Part shown: positions 17,331 to 25,734 of the stretch, piece after piece | Layout of the letters: each line of letters opens with the position of its first letter | Numbering within the stretch: the first letter of the stretch is position 1 | Assembly: GCA_963974475.1 (NCBI GenBank) | Contig: CAXBCR010000018.1 | Coordinates: forward strand, 1 to 64,000 | Source: CAJXZP01 sp963974475 | GTDB taxonomy: Bacteria; Bacteroidota; Bacteroidia; Flavobacteriales_G; Salibacteraceae | Length of the DNA stretch: 64,000 nt | Direction: 5' to 3' | The notes under the pieces: generated by a model | Seen by the model: only the letters and a program-made list of their open reading frames with translations | The model's database searches: none | Told to the model about the DNA's origin: nothing | Position numbers and translations under genes: made by a program

Positions 17331-17945
17331 TTAAAGTGATTCATCAAAAGGGGTTCTATTAATCAATGAACGACCTAAGGTGATTTCATCTGCATATTCT
17401 AATTCATCCCCAATAGGAATTCCGCGTGCAATCACCGAGGTTTTTATGCTAAAATCAATGAGTCTTCGATGCACGTAAAAACTTGTGGTGTCCCCTTCCA
17501 TAGTGGAGTTCAGAGCGAAAATGACTTCCTGTATCTGCTCGTTTTTTACTCGGTCTACCAGCGAATCAATGTTCAAATCGGATGGACCAATGCCATCTAC
17601 AGGTGAAATGTGTCCGCCTAAAACATGATAAGAACCAAAATATTGTTGGGTGTTTTCAATAGCAATTATATCGCGCATGTCTTCCACAACACAAATAGTT
17701 TTGTTTTCGGTCCGTTTAGTATTATTGCAAATATCACAAAGTTCGGTTTCGGAAATGTTATGACATCGGTTACAAAACCGAATATCAATCCTCATTCGGT
17801 TGATGGATTCCGAAAAAAACTGCACCTCATGTTTGGGTTGACGAAGCATGTGTAATGCTAATCGAAGCGCAGTTTTGCGCCCAATTCCAGGCAAAGAAGC
17901 AAATGCTTCAACACCTTGGTCTAATAGCTTTGACGGAGTATTCAT
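17331..17945 (-). CDS. recR: recombination mediator RecR
   Basis: The protein has 204 residues when started at the ATG at 17945 (MNTPSKLLDQGVEAF). An upstream in-frame ATG at 18005 would add 20 residues with no family counterpart. The N-terminal helix-hairpin-helix reads LPGIGRKTALRLALHML. The four-cysteine zinc finger is CNRCHNISETELCDIC, and a TOPRIM domain follows (ICVVEDMRDIIAIE... and the HVLGGHISPVDGIGPSDL segment). RecR works with RecO, and with RecF where present, to load RecA at single-stranded gaps. The length matches the family. Co-transcription with a glycosyltransferase is probably only positional. Confidence 0.96.
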   Translation of the reverse strand: MNTPSKLLDQGVEAFASLPGIGRKTALRLALHMLRQPKHEVQFFSESINRMRIDIRFCNRCHNISETELCDICNNTKRTENKTICVVEDMRDIIAIENTQQYFGSYHVLGGHISPVDGIGPSDLNIDSLVDRVKNEQIQEVIFALNSTMEGDTTSFYVHRRLIDFSIKTSVIARGIPIGDELEYADEITLGRSLINRTPFDESL

Positions 17946-18191
17946 GCGCCAAAAATAACATTTATACTTCCTAATTTGGGGTGTGATAGCCGTTGTTTGT
18001 TCCATTTTTTTTTAATCCTTGCTATTTTGTTCTATTGAAAGGCGGGTGCGAAGGGATTGGAGGTGTTTTTTTTGCCTCGAGTGGTTGGTTTTTTTACAGA
18101 AATTGCCCTCTGCTCAAAATGCCATTACGAATGTGAATATCTCTTTTATCGAACGAAAAAATGGTAGCCATAAATTGGTTTCATTTGTGAT

Positions 18192-19646
18192 ATGTCGCCA
18201 TTATTAATAGTAGTTACCATTGTTTTATATTTTTTGGTTTTAATGACCATCGCTCATTTTACAAGCGAAAATTCAAATTCCGGTTTTTTTATGGGAAACC
18301 GGCAATCCAAATGGTATGTAGTGGCCTTTGGAATGATTGGTGCGTCTCTATCTGGGGTCACTTTTATTTCCGTGCCGGGCTGGGTAGCCAATAGTCATTT
18401 TACGTATATGCAAATGGTGTTGGGCTATTTGGTGGGTTATGCGGTAATAATTACAGTGCTTTTACCTTTGTACTACAAACTAAATTTGACTTCCATTTAT
18501 TCCTATTTAGGCGAAAGATTTGGGAGCACTTCGTATAAAGTGGGCGCTTGGTTTTTTATGATTTCACGCGTTATTGGCGCTTCATTTCGGTTGTATTTAG
18601 TTGCCATGGTTTTTGAATTAACCATTTTCAAAAAATTGGACGTGGATATTCCATTTGCGGTAATTGTGGTCATTACCATCGCTCTAATATGGCTGTATAC
18701 CTCCAAAGGCGGAATGAAAACAATTATATGGACCGATACCTTGCAAACTGGTTTTATGTTGTTGGCGGTAATTGTTACGCTATTCGCAATAGCAGGTCAA
18801 ATGGATTTAGATTTTGCAGGATTAATTTCCACGGTTAAAACCAGTGAGTATTCGCAAATATTTGAATTTTCAGATTGGCGAAGCAATCATTATTTCTTTA
18901 AAGATTTTCTTGCAGGAGCTTTTATTGCTATTGTAATGACTGGCTTGGATCAAGACATGATGCAAAAAAACCTTACGTGTAAAACCTTGGGCGAATCTCA
19001 AAAAAATATGGCTTGGTTTAGTTCTGTTTTGGTGGTGGTAAATCTCATGTTCTTGAGTTTGGGTGCGCTGCTCTACATTTTTGCAAATGATCAGGGGCTT
19101 ACTTTACCCGAAAAGGGCGATGCACTTTTTGCTACCTTGGCTACAGATGGATATTTAGGTGCCACAGTGGCTTTGTTTTTTATTTTAGGATTAATTGCCG
19201 CTGCCTATTCCAGTGCCGATTCTGCACTCACCGCGTTAACCACATCTTTCAGTGTGGATATATTAAATGTGACCCAATATGAGGAAGAAAAACAGGTGCG
19301 AATTAGAAAACGCGTTCATATTGGTATTTCTATCGTATTGGCCATAACCATAATTATTTTCAAAGAATTAAATGACGATAGTGTAATCAGCGAATTATTT
19401 AAAATGGCGGGATACACGTATGGACCAATTTTAGGTCTTTTTGCGTATGGAATTTATACAAACAAAAAAATTAACGATAAGTTGGTAGGGATAGTGGCAA
19501 TTGTAGCGCCTCTACTCACCTACGTACTTCATCAAAATTCAGAAGCATGGTTTAATGGGTATAAAATTGGCTTCGAATTGCTATTAATCAACGGATTATT
19601 AACGATAATTGGATTAATAGTTATTACGGATAGGAAATCAAATTAA
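18192..19646 (+). CDS. sodium:solute symporter (SSS/SLC5 family)
   Basis: This integral membrane protein of 484 residues has about 13 hydrophobic segments. Family features are FMGNRQSKWYVVAFGMIGASLSGVTFISVPGWV in the first LeuT-fold helices (about 33-65), GAWFFMISRVIGASFRLYL, WLYTSKGGMKTIIWTDTLQTG, and AAYSSADSALTALTTSFSVDIL (about residues 335-356) in the sodium-site helix. It imports a solute with sodium, for example a sugar, amino acid, proline-like compound or nucleoside. The sequence does not fix the substrate. It is a single gene, convergent with the glutaminyl cyclase gene with one base between the two stop codons and no terminator between them. Confidence 0.9.
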   Translation: MSPLLIVVTIVLYFLVLMTIAHFTSENSNSGFFMGNRQSKWYVVAFGMIGASLSGVTFISVPGWVANSHFTYMQMVLGYLVGYAVIITVLLPLYYKLNLTSIYSYLGERFGSTSYKVGAWFFMISRVIGASFRLYLVAMVFELTIFKKLDVDIPFAVIVVITIALIWLYTSKGGMKTIIWTDTLQTGFMLLAVIVTLFAIAGQMDLDFAGLISTVKTSEYSQIFEFSDWRSNHYFFKDFLAGAFIAIVMTGLDQDMMQKNLTCKTLGESQKNMAWFSSVLVVVNLMFLSLGALLYIFANDQGLTLPEKGDALFATLATDGYLGATVALFFILGLIAAAYSSADSALTALTTSFSVDILNVTQYEEEKQVRIRKRVHIGISIVLAITIIIFKELNDDSVISELFKMAGYTYGPILGLFAYGIYTNKKINDKLVGIVAIVAPLLTYVLHQNSEAWFNGYKIGFELLLINGLLTIIGLIVITDRKSN

Positions 19647-19647
19647 G

Positions 19648-20478
19648 CTACTCAAATAGGCTTAATTCGTATATATTTTGCCACATTTTCCCAGTCACTA
19701 AAAATTTTCCTGAGGCGTGATTGTAGGCAATTCCGTTGGTTTCCATAGCATCTAAACTTAATCGGTCTTCGGCTAGTTTTAGGTCGGTTAAATCAATTTT
19801 AGCAACCACTTTTCCAGATTCAATATCAATCTTTACCAACCAATCGGTCGTGAAAACATTGGCATAAATAAACCCGTTCACATATTCCAATTCATTCAGG
19901 TAATTCACGGGTCTGCCTTTGTCAAATACTTTTAACGTTCCTATCTTTTCAAGATTGGTGGTATCTATAAAATACAGGCTAGAAGAGCCATCACTCATAA
20001 TTAAGTTTTCACCATCGGTAGTCATTCCCCAGCCTTCTTTGGTAGGAATTTGAAATGATTTCACTTTTTTTCGTGATTCTAAATCATACACAAACCCTTC
20101 TCTACTTTTATAGGTAAGTTGGTAAACTTTGTGGTTTAAAATAGTGATTCCTTCTCCAAAATATTTGGTATCTAGTTGATTATGTATTTCAATTTGTCCC
20201 GTACTGCTATTTACTGTTCCATAAACGGATACGGTGGAAGGAAGGTTGCTAGGCGATCCGGTACTTTCAAAAATGGCGTTGTCATACACCAAAAAACCTT
20301 CGGTAAATGAATTGGAAGAATGCGGGTATTTTGCATCAACCGAATATTTTAAAATGGGAGTTGGTTGAAATTTTACCTTGTTTATCCTTTTACTTCTACC
20401 TTCTGTAGAATCTCCACACGAGGTAAGAGAAGACGCAAAAATTAGGAGTGCCCAACTTATTTTTATCGTATTTTTCAT
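19648..20478 (-). CDS. glutaminyl-peptide cyclotransferase lipoprotein
   Basis: This lipoprotein of 276 residues has a signal ending in SLTSC. The mature part matches the plant/bacterial-type glutamine cyclotransferase family (PF05096), a five-bladed beta-propeller: KYPHSSNSFTEGFLVYDNAIFESTG, FGEGITILNHKVYQLTYKSREGFVYDL, GWGMTTDGENLIMSDGSSSLYFID and the NGIAYNHASGKFLVTGKMW blade near the C-terminus. The enzyme converts N-terminal Gln of secreted peptides to pyroglutamate. In Bacteroidota many exported proteins start with Gln after signal cleavage (several in this window are cut before Q), which fits a periplasmic role in capping them. Confidence 0.92.
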   Translation of the reverse strand: MKNTIKISWALLIFASSLTSCGDSTEGRSKRINKVKFQPTPILKYSVDAKYPHSSNSFTEGFLVYDNAIFESTGSPSNLPSTVSVYGTVNSSTGQIEIHNQLDTKYFGEGITILNHKVYQLTYKSREGFVYDLESRKKVKSFQIPTKEGWGMTTDGENLIMSDGSSSLYFIDTTNLEKIGTLKVFDKGRPVNYLNELEYVNGFIYANVFTTDWLVKIDIESGKVVAKIDLTDLKLAEDRLSLDAMETNGIAYNHASGKFLVTGKMWQNIYELSLFE

Positions 20479-20547
20479 TCAATTTTTATGTGGCTGCAAA
20501 TTAATGATATTTAAATAGCGGAAAGAAACGAAATGAACTAATATCAT

Positions 20548-20555
20548 TATGTTTG
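20548..20555 (+). promoter_or_regulatory. -7 promoter box of the YceI lipoprotein gene
   Basis: The sequence reads TATGTTTG, matching TAnnTTTG. It overlaps the upstream in-frame ATG at 20549, which argues that translation starts at the next ATG (20585) instead, behind a purine-rich AAGAAG ribosome-binding stretch. Confidence 0.6.
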
Positions 20556-20584
20556 TGGCAATAATTTTTATAGATTTTAAGAAG

Positions 20585-21226
20585 ATGAAGATAAACGTAT
20601 GGGTATTAATGCTAGGAGTAACCTTGGCAATGGGAAGCTGTGCAGGCAATACGGCAAAAGAAGGAGAGGATGAAATATATTATGATGCTCCTGAAGATGC
20701 GAGAAATAGTGGTGCAGTGTATATGATTAATCCGGAAAAATCTTATATCGAATGGTATGGGAATATGGTGGGAATGTATGAGCATTCCGGTAGAGTTCGG
20801 TTTAATGAAGGTAGCCTAGTATTGGAAGATATGAACATTAAACGTGGTGACTTTATTGTAGAAATGAACACCATTGAAAGTACCGATTCGGACGATTTAT
20901 ACGAAGATGCATCGCGTGAAGATTTGGTAAATCACTTGAAATCGGGAGATTTCTTTTATACCCAACAATTTCCATCCGCAATGTTTGAGTTAATTAACCA
21001 CAAAGGTTCTGAAATTAATGGTTTGTTGACGATTAAAGGAGTTACCAAACCCGTAACCGTTACGGATGTTGAAGTTGGAGTTCGCGAGAACTTAATCAAG
21101 GTTTTCGGTACATTGGTTTTTGATAGAAGAGAATTTGATGTTCATTTTGAATATCCGGTAAAAGACATGGTAATTTCAAATGACATCGAATTGGATATTG
21201 TAATTTATGGTGAGATAGCGGGGTAA
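20585..21226 (+). CDS. YceI-like lipoprotein
   Basis: The protein has 213 residues when started at 20585. The lipobox is AMGSC, about residue 18. The mature domain is YceI-like: SYIEWYGNMVGMYEHSGRVRFNEGSL, DFIVEMNTIESTD, LVNHLKSGDFFYTQQFPSAMFEL and INGLLTIKGVTKPVTV. YceI proteins are lipocalin-like barrels that bind a polyisoprenoid such as ubiquinone or menaquinone chains, but their physiological role is loosely defined. The acidic linker after the lipidated Cys (EGEDEIYYDAPED) should hold the domain away from the membrane. It is a single gene with its own promoter and a shared terminator downstream. Confidence 0.88.
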   Translation: MKINVWVLMLGVTLAMGSCAGNTAKEGEDEIYYDAPEDARNSGAVYMINPEKSYIEWYGNMVGMYEHSGRVRFNEGSLVLEDMNIKRGDFIVEMNTIESTDSDDLYEDASREDLVNHLKSGDFFYTQQFPSAMFELINHKGSEINGLLTIKGVTKPVTVTDVEVGVRENLIKVFGTLVFDRREFDVHFEYPVKDMVISNDIELDIVIYGEIAG

Positions 21227-21245
21227 TTCACCTGTAGGAAATTGT

Positions 21246-21283
21246 AAAACGCCCGATTGATTTAGTTCAATTGGGCGTTTTTG
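21246..21283. terminator. bidirectional terminator between YceI and SulP-CA genes
   Basis: An inverted repeat with arms AAAACGCCCGATTGA (from 21247) and TCAATTGGGCGTTTT pairs over about 15 bp with one wobble position around a short loop. It is flanked by A and T tracts and sits between two convergent genes, so it can serve both. Confidence 0.88.
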
Positions 21284-21294
21284 TTTAGATTTTT

Positions 21295-23496
21295 CTAATT
21301 GCTAAAAAAGGTGACCTTTCCGGTGGATACACTATAAGAAGCTCCTACAATTTCTATTTCCCCATTCTTTTCCATTTCGGCTAGAATAGGACTGTCTTTA
21401 CGAATTTGAGCTATTGATGAACGTACATTTTCATCGGCTACCTTGTCGCTTTTGCCTTCATGGTCATGCGGATGAGAAGCATTTACAATATCAATGGCGG
21501 GTTTTATTTTTGCCAATAAGGGTGTGATATTTCCTAACTCCACTTTGTCGCAAGCGGCTTTAACTGCTCCACAAGAAGTATGTCCCATCACCACAATTAT
21601 TTTTGAGCCAGCTACTTTACATGCGTATTCCATGGAGCCTAGCACATCATTATTCACAATGTTTCCGGCCACACGAACGCTAAATAAATCTCCGAAACCT
21701 TGGTCAAAAACTAGTTCTACCGGTACTCTGGAATCAATGCAACTTAAAATGGCCGCAAAAGGGAATTGGCCAGCACTAGTTTGGTCTATTTGAGAATGGT
21801 AATCCCGATGCAGTTTTTTGTTTAGCATAAATCGCTCGTTTCCATCCACTAATAGTTGATGCGCTTCCCCAGGAGTAAGATTGACCTGTTCGTCTTTAGT
21901 TTTGGCACTTTCTAAATCTATTTCAAAATGTGCAGAAGTGTCTCTGTCATTTAAATCTTCGAAACCGACTTTTTGAACCGTAATTTTTCGATTAGCGGCA
22001 TTGGTTTCAAAATCCTCAAAAATTTCGAGTACGTCATGATGCACAAAATGCGTTTGCGAAGCATCAATAGTTACATTAGCTCCATCCTTAATGGCTGCAA
22101 GCGAGTTTTGAATGGCGGCTTTGTTCAAGAAAGTAACATCTTCGGAAAGTATCATTTTGATATTGTTGTTTTTTACAATTCTGCTTTTCAATATTTTAAA
22201 AGGAACATTTAAATTGTTCTTTAAAATGATAAAAATTGCGACCAACATTCCTAAGCCAATTCCTTTTAATAAATCGGAGAAGAGCATGGCAACAATCGTC
22301 ACGAAAAAGGGAAGGAATTGTCCCCAACCTTGTTTAAACATCTTTTTAAACAACGCTGGTTTGGCTAACTTATACCCTACAATCAGTAGAATAGCCGCTA
22401 AAGTAGCTAAAGGTATTTGGTTCAATATATTTGGAATAAATAGAATACATAGCAATAACCATATACCGTGCATAATGGTGGAAGCCTTGGTTTTACCACC
22501 GGTTTGGGCATTGGCAGAACTTCTCACAATTACTTGGGTAACAGGTATTCCGCCTATAAATCCGGCAATGATGTTTCCTACTCCTTGCGCTTTTAATTCT
22601 CTATTGGCGGGTGAAACGCGTTTTAGCGGGTCTAGCTTGTCCGCTGCTTCCAAACTCAATAGGGTTTCCAAACTTGCCACAATCGCGATGATTACTGCTG
22701 TAGTGTAGACCGCAGGGTTGGATAATGCGGAGAAATCTGGGAATACAAAATTCCCTAAAAACTCATTGAAATTAGCTGGAACCGGTACGTTTACTACATG
22801 TTCGGTAGATATGGCTAAAGAAGGTGTTTCCTCAAAAAATGTTTTCAAGCCAATACCTGTAACTACTGCCACCAATGGGCCAGGAATTATTTTAGTGAAA
22901 CTCAAGTTTTTCATAAACTTAGTTTCCCATACAATGAGAATTAGTAATGAAGTTGCGGTAATGATAATTGCACCCATACTAAAATGGTCTAGCATGTGGT
23001 AAATTTCCGTAAAGGTGGTGTGCCCATCTTGGTGCAAAAACGTTTGGTCTCCTTCTGGTTCTGCATCAAATCCAAATGCATGGGGAAGTTGTTTTAGGAA
23101 AATCAAAATTCCAATACCCGCTAACATTCCATGAATTACAGATGACGGGAAATAATATCCAATAATCCCGGCCCGTGCAAAACCCATGATTAATTGGATT
23201 ATACCAGCCAAAATAACAGATACTAAAAAGATTTCAAACCCGCCTAAATCGCCTATGGCAGTCAATACGATAACAGCTAGGCCTGCGGCAGGACCACTAA
23301 CGCCTAATGAGGAACCACTCAAGGAACCGACTATAATACCGCCTATAATTCCAGATATTAATCCAGAATATAAAGGAGCTCCTGAAGCCAATGCAATACC
23401 CAAACAGAGCGGCATGGCCACTAAAAAGACTACTATACTCGAAGGAATATCACTAGCTAAATTTTTGAGTGGATTTAAATTTTCTTGATTTACCAT
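21295..23496 (-). CDS. SulP-family anion transporter fused to beta-carbonic anhydrase
   Basis: The protein has 733 residues. Residues about 1-400 form a SulP membrane domain (ASDIPSSIVVFLVAMPLCLGIALASG and SGSSLGVSGPAAGLAVIVLTA, plus the SLEAADKLDPLKR loop). Residues about 430-510 form a short STAS-like domain. Residues about 535-733 form a beta-carbonic anhydrase with zinc ligands in SCIDSRVP (Cys) and GHTSCGAV (His, Cys). Fusions of this order are known from other bacteria and suggest coupling of bicarbonate transport to CO2/HCO3- conversion at the inner membrane face. The gene starts 12 bp after the tetR stop, so it is probably co-transcribed with it. Confidence 0.94.
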   Translation of the reverse strand: MVNQENLNPLKNLASDIPSSIVVFLVAMPLCLGIALASGAPLYSGLISGIIGGIIVGSLSGSSLGVSGPAAGLAVIVLTAIGDLGGFEIFLVSVILAGIIQLIMGFARAGIIGYYFPSSVIHGMLAGIGILIFLKQLPHAFGFDAEPEGDQTFLHQDGHTTFTEIYHMLDHFSMGAIIITATSLLILIVWETKFMKNLSFTKIIPGPLVAVVTGIGLKTFFEETPSLAISTEHVVNVPVPANFNEFLGNFVFPDFSALSNPAVYTTAVIIAIVASLETLLSLEAADKLDPLKRVSPANRELKAQGVGNIIAGFIGGIPVTQVIVRSSANAQTGGKTKASTIMHGIWLLLCILFIPNILNQIPLATLAAILLIVGYKLAKPALFKKMFKQGWGQFLPFFVTIVAMLFSDLLKGIGLGMLVAIFIILKNNLNVPFKILKSRIVKNNNIKMILSEDVTFLNKAAIQNSLAAIKDGANVTIDASQTHFVHHDVLEIFEDFETNAANRKITVQKVGFEDLNDRDTSAHFEIDLESAKTKDEQVNLTPGEAHQLLVDGNERFMLNKKLHRDYHSQIDQTSAGQFPFAAILSCIDSRVPVELVFDQGFGDLFSVRVAGNIVNNDVLGSMEYACKVAGSKIIVVMGHTSCGAVKAACDKVELGNITPLLAKIKPAIDIVNASHPHDHEGKSDKVADENVRSSIAQIRKDSPILAEMEKNGEIEIVGASYSVSTGKVTFFSN

Positions 23497-23508
23497 ATTG
23501 TTATTTCT

Positions 23509-24183
23509 TTATTTAATCTCGATGTCGTTTAACACGAGTTGGGTGTAAAAATTAGTGATGTAGTCGGTACCTTTATTCACATCTGTAAGGGACGGAAAAT
23601 TCTCGGCAAAAAACCGTTGTTGATGAGAGCCCTCAATCACCGTGGAGATTAACATGTGCGGATATTTGAACTTTGGGTTTATTGTGGTAACAAGTTGACT
23701 CACACGTTCAACTACCCGTTTGTAAACCGTGAAATGACTTTTCTCCGTATCTTTATTTATTTGGTTAATGGTATATGCTTTTACCGCCTCAGTCATAATT
23801 ATGCGGTCTAGTAAAATTTCATTTATATGAGAAAATGAGCTGTCTTCTTCAATGCTTTCAGTTAGAATGCGGATAGCCGTTTTGAGTTTTAAGGTTGGGC
23901 TGCCCAAGTTATTTAAGGCATATACCATTCGGTACTCAATCCAACTCCAATACCAATATATTAAGTAGAGTAATATCATTTGTTTGCTTTCGAAATAACG
24001 ATAAATGCTACTTTCAGGTGAACCAATAGCGACACCTAGCTTTTTAATTGTAAAGGACTCAAAACCAAGTTTATGGATTAATTGAATGCTATGGGTTACG
24101 ATTTTACGCCCTAGTTTGGAACCATCTGGGTTTTTTACATAAAACAGCGGACTTACATTAATGTTAATTGGTAAACTATCCAT
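23509..24183 (-). CDS. TetR/AcrR family transcriptional regulator
   Basis: The protein has 224 residues from the ATG at 24183 (MDSLPININV). A longer frame to 24354 exists, but its extra 57 residues are not protein-like and would cross the promoter at 24202-24222. The N-terminal helix-turn-helix (about residues 25-75) contains KIVTHSIQLIHKLGFESFTIKKLGVAIGSPESSIYRYFESKQMIL in TetR arrangement, and the ligand-binding half is all-helical. Its promoter carries a partial palindrome that is perfect in the promoter of the exporter operon, so it probably represses that operon and itself. It is followed by the SulP-CA gene. The inducer is unknown. Confidence 0.85.
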   Translation of the reverse strand: MDSLPININVSPLFYVKNPDGSKLGRKIVTHSIQLIHKLGFESFTIKKLGVAIGSPESSIYRYFESKQMILLYLIYWYWSWIEYRMVYALNNLGSPTLKLKTAIRILTESIEEDSSFSHINEILLDRIIMTEAVKAYTINQINKDTEKSHFTVYKRVVERVSQLVTTINPKFKYPHMLISTVIEGSHQQRFFAENFPSLTDVNKGTDYITNFYTQLVLNDIEIK

Positions 24184-24201
24184 ATTAGGTATTTTAAAAT
24201 G

Positions 24202-24222
24202 CAAATATAATATTAATACTAT
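24202..24222 (-). promoter_or_regulatory. tetR promoter -7 box with operator-like partial palindrome
   Basis: On the minus strand a TATATTTG -7 box (24202-24209) is preceded by the 13-bp near-palindrome at 24210-24222. From about 24199 to 24223 the sequence is identical, apart from one base, to the exporter-operon promoter at 29103-29127. The -33 box is weak here. Confidence 0.75.
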
Positions 24223-24366
24223 CAATAAGTGGCGTAAAGTTAGTGTTTCTCTAGGATTGGTGAGTTTGGTGGCATGGATTAGGGTAATGATTGATTTGGT
24301 AGTGATGGAGTAATTTCCAATTTTATGAAGCGAATTGGATATAAAATCAAACATTTTTATGGTTAA

Positions 24367-25734
24367 CTACATCAAATACAATACTCCTTTAGCGTGCTTG
24401 ATTTTTAACTGTGATTTGCTCATTTTGTTCATGAATTTATTCAATTTAATTTGGGAGTCGATAAACTTCATTTCTCTTGAGTTTACCATAAACAAGGAGC
24501 TTTCGCCAATGTCAAAAAGGGTGCGTTCTCCTTTTAGTAATCGCTCGTAATTTTTTACCGATTGATTTTGCACCGAGATTATGTTTAAGAATGCGTTTAA
24601 TTCATTTTCGGCTAGACTAACCTTATACAGAATTTCAGCTTTCTTGTACGTTAATTGGAGTTCCTTTTGGTCTAGTTTATACCTTGCTACTTTGGTTTCA
24701 CCTCGTGCCGTTCGGAGTAAAATGGGCATGCTGAACTGTAGCCCTAATCGATAATTATTAGCTGCATTAAAGGTGGTTTCCGGTGAGTAATTGGAGGATA
24801 ACAAATCATACTTTAGATTTAAAACTGGTTTAAAAGCTTCCTTTTTGAGTTGAAGGTCTATTTGAGAAGATTGGATTTCTATTTTTTTTATTCCCAATTC
24901 GGGATGGGTATCGATGTACAAAGCCGCATCCGTTTCTACGCTTTGGGAAGTGGATGAATAATTGGGATAAACCCCTTCTTCAATGGCTAATGGAATGGTT
25001 CCATCTTGCCATAAATAGACTTGCACCAAGGCTTTTGTATTGGCGTAATTCAACTTAGATTGCTGGTATTGAACCATGCGGGTTTGAAGCTGAATTTTTG
25101 CTTCTAGCGTATCGTTACTTGAGCGTTCACCAATTTGGACACTAGCTAAAACGGCTTTATACCGTTGTTCGGCAAGGGTTATCGCATTTTCAAAAACCTG
25201 TAAATTATTTTTAGCCTCCAACCAATCCCAATATGCGTTACCCGCTTGAAGAAAAAGGTTGTTTAAAATAACTTGTTGTTGCTGAATGGTCTTAGACGCA
25301 AATAACTCTGCCTGTTGAATGGCGGCTCTTCGTTTATCCATAAATAACCCTTTACCAAGTTTAACCTGAACTCCCGCGTAATACTGCCCCTCGGAAGTGG
25401 TGAAATCCATTGGGTTTAGGTAGTCTCCTGAATTGTTTTCGTACCCACCTTGAAAAGATACTCCCGACCTTGTGGGTATTTTCAACCCATATTTCTGTAG
25501 ATTATAATAGTCTTTACCTCCAAAGTTTTTTTGGCTATTGGTAGCTGTTAATTGCGGGTCATTACTTCCTTTTGCGCCTAAATACACTGCCTCTCCCTGA
25601 CTTTTTAAAAGTTGGGATTGCATGGAAATAGGATGCCATAATTTCACGACTTCCATATAGTTTTTAAAACTAAGTTCAATCTGTGACCAAGCTAATTGGG
25701 GAATTACCAGGACGATTAAAAGAAACTTTTTCAT
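24367..25734 (-). CDS. TolC-family outer membrane efflux protein
   Basis: The protein has 455 residues with a signal peptide ending near AWSQ. It has two long alpha-helical coiled-coil halves typical of TolC (for example QQAELFASKTIQQQQVILNNLFLQAGNAYWDWLEAKNNL around 135-175 and a second copy after about 340) and short beta segments that would form the 12-strand barrel as a trimer. It is the last gene of the exporter operon and overlaps the HlyD gene by 4 bp, so it is translationally coupled. With the ABC and HlyD partners it should make a continuous type I export channel. Confidence 0.88.
   Translation of the reverse strand: MKKFLLIVLVIPQLAWSQIELSFKNYMEVVKLWHPISMQSQLLKSQGEAVYLGAKGSNDPQLTATNSQKNFGGKDYYNLQKYGLKIPTRSGVSFQGGYENNSGDYLNPMDFTTSEGQYYAGVQVKLGKGLFMDKRRAAIQQAELFASKTIQQQQVILNNLFLQAGNAYWDWLEAKNNLQVFENAITLAEQRYKAVLASVQIGERSSNDTLEAKIQLQTRMVQYQQSKLNYANTKALVQVYLWQDGTIPLAIEEGVYPNYSSTSQSVETDAALYIDTHPELGIKKIEIQSSQIDLQLKKEAFKPVLNLKYDLLSSNYSPETTFNAANNYRLGLQFSMPILLRTARGETKVARYKLDQKELQLTYKKAEILYKVSLAENELNAFLNIISVQNQSVKNYERLLKGERTLFDIGESSLFMVNSREMKFIDSQIKLNKFMNKMSKSQLKIKHAKGVLYLM

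Noticed and set aside
17946..18005. 20-residue N-terminal extension of RecR
   Set aside because: RecR proteins start at the MNTPSKLL-like position; the extension has no family counterpart.
18019..18207. 62-residue frame before the SSS symporter
   Set aside because: Overlaps the symporter start in another frame and has the base pattern of a promoter region.
22112..22708. 198-residue plus-strand frame
   Set aside because: Antisense to the SulP membrane domain; hydrophobic only because of the complementary strand.
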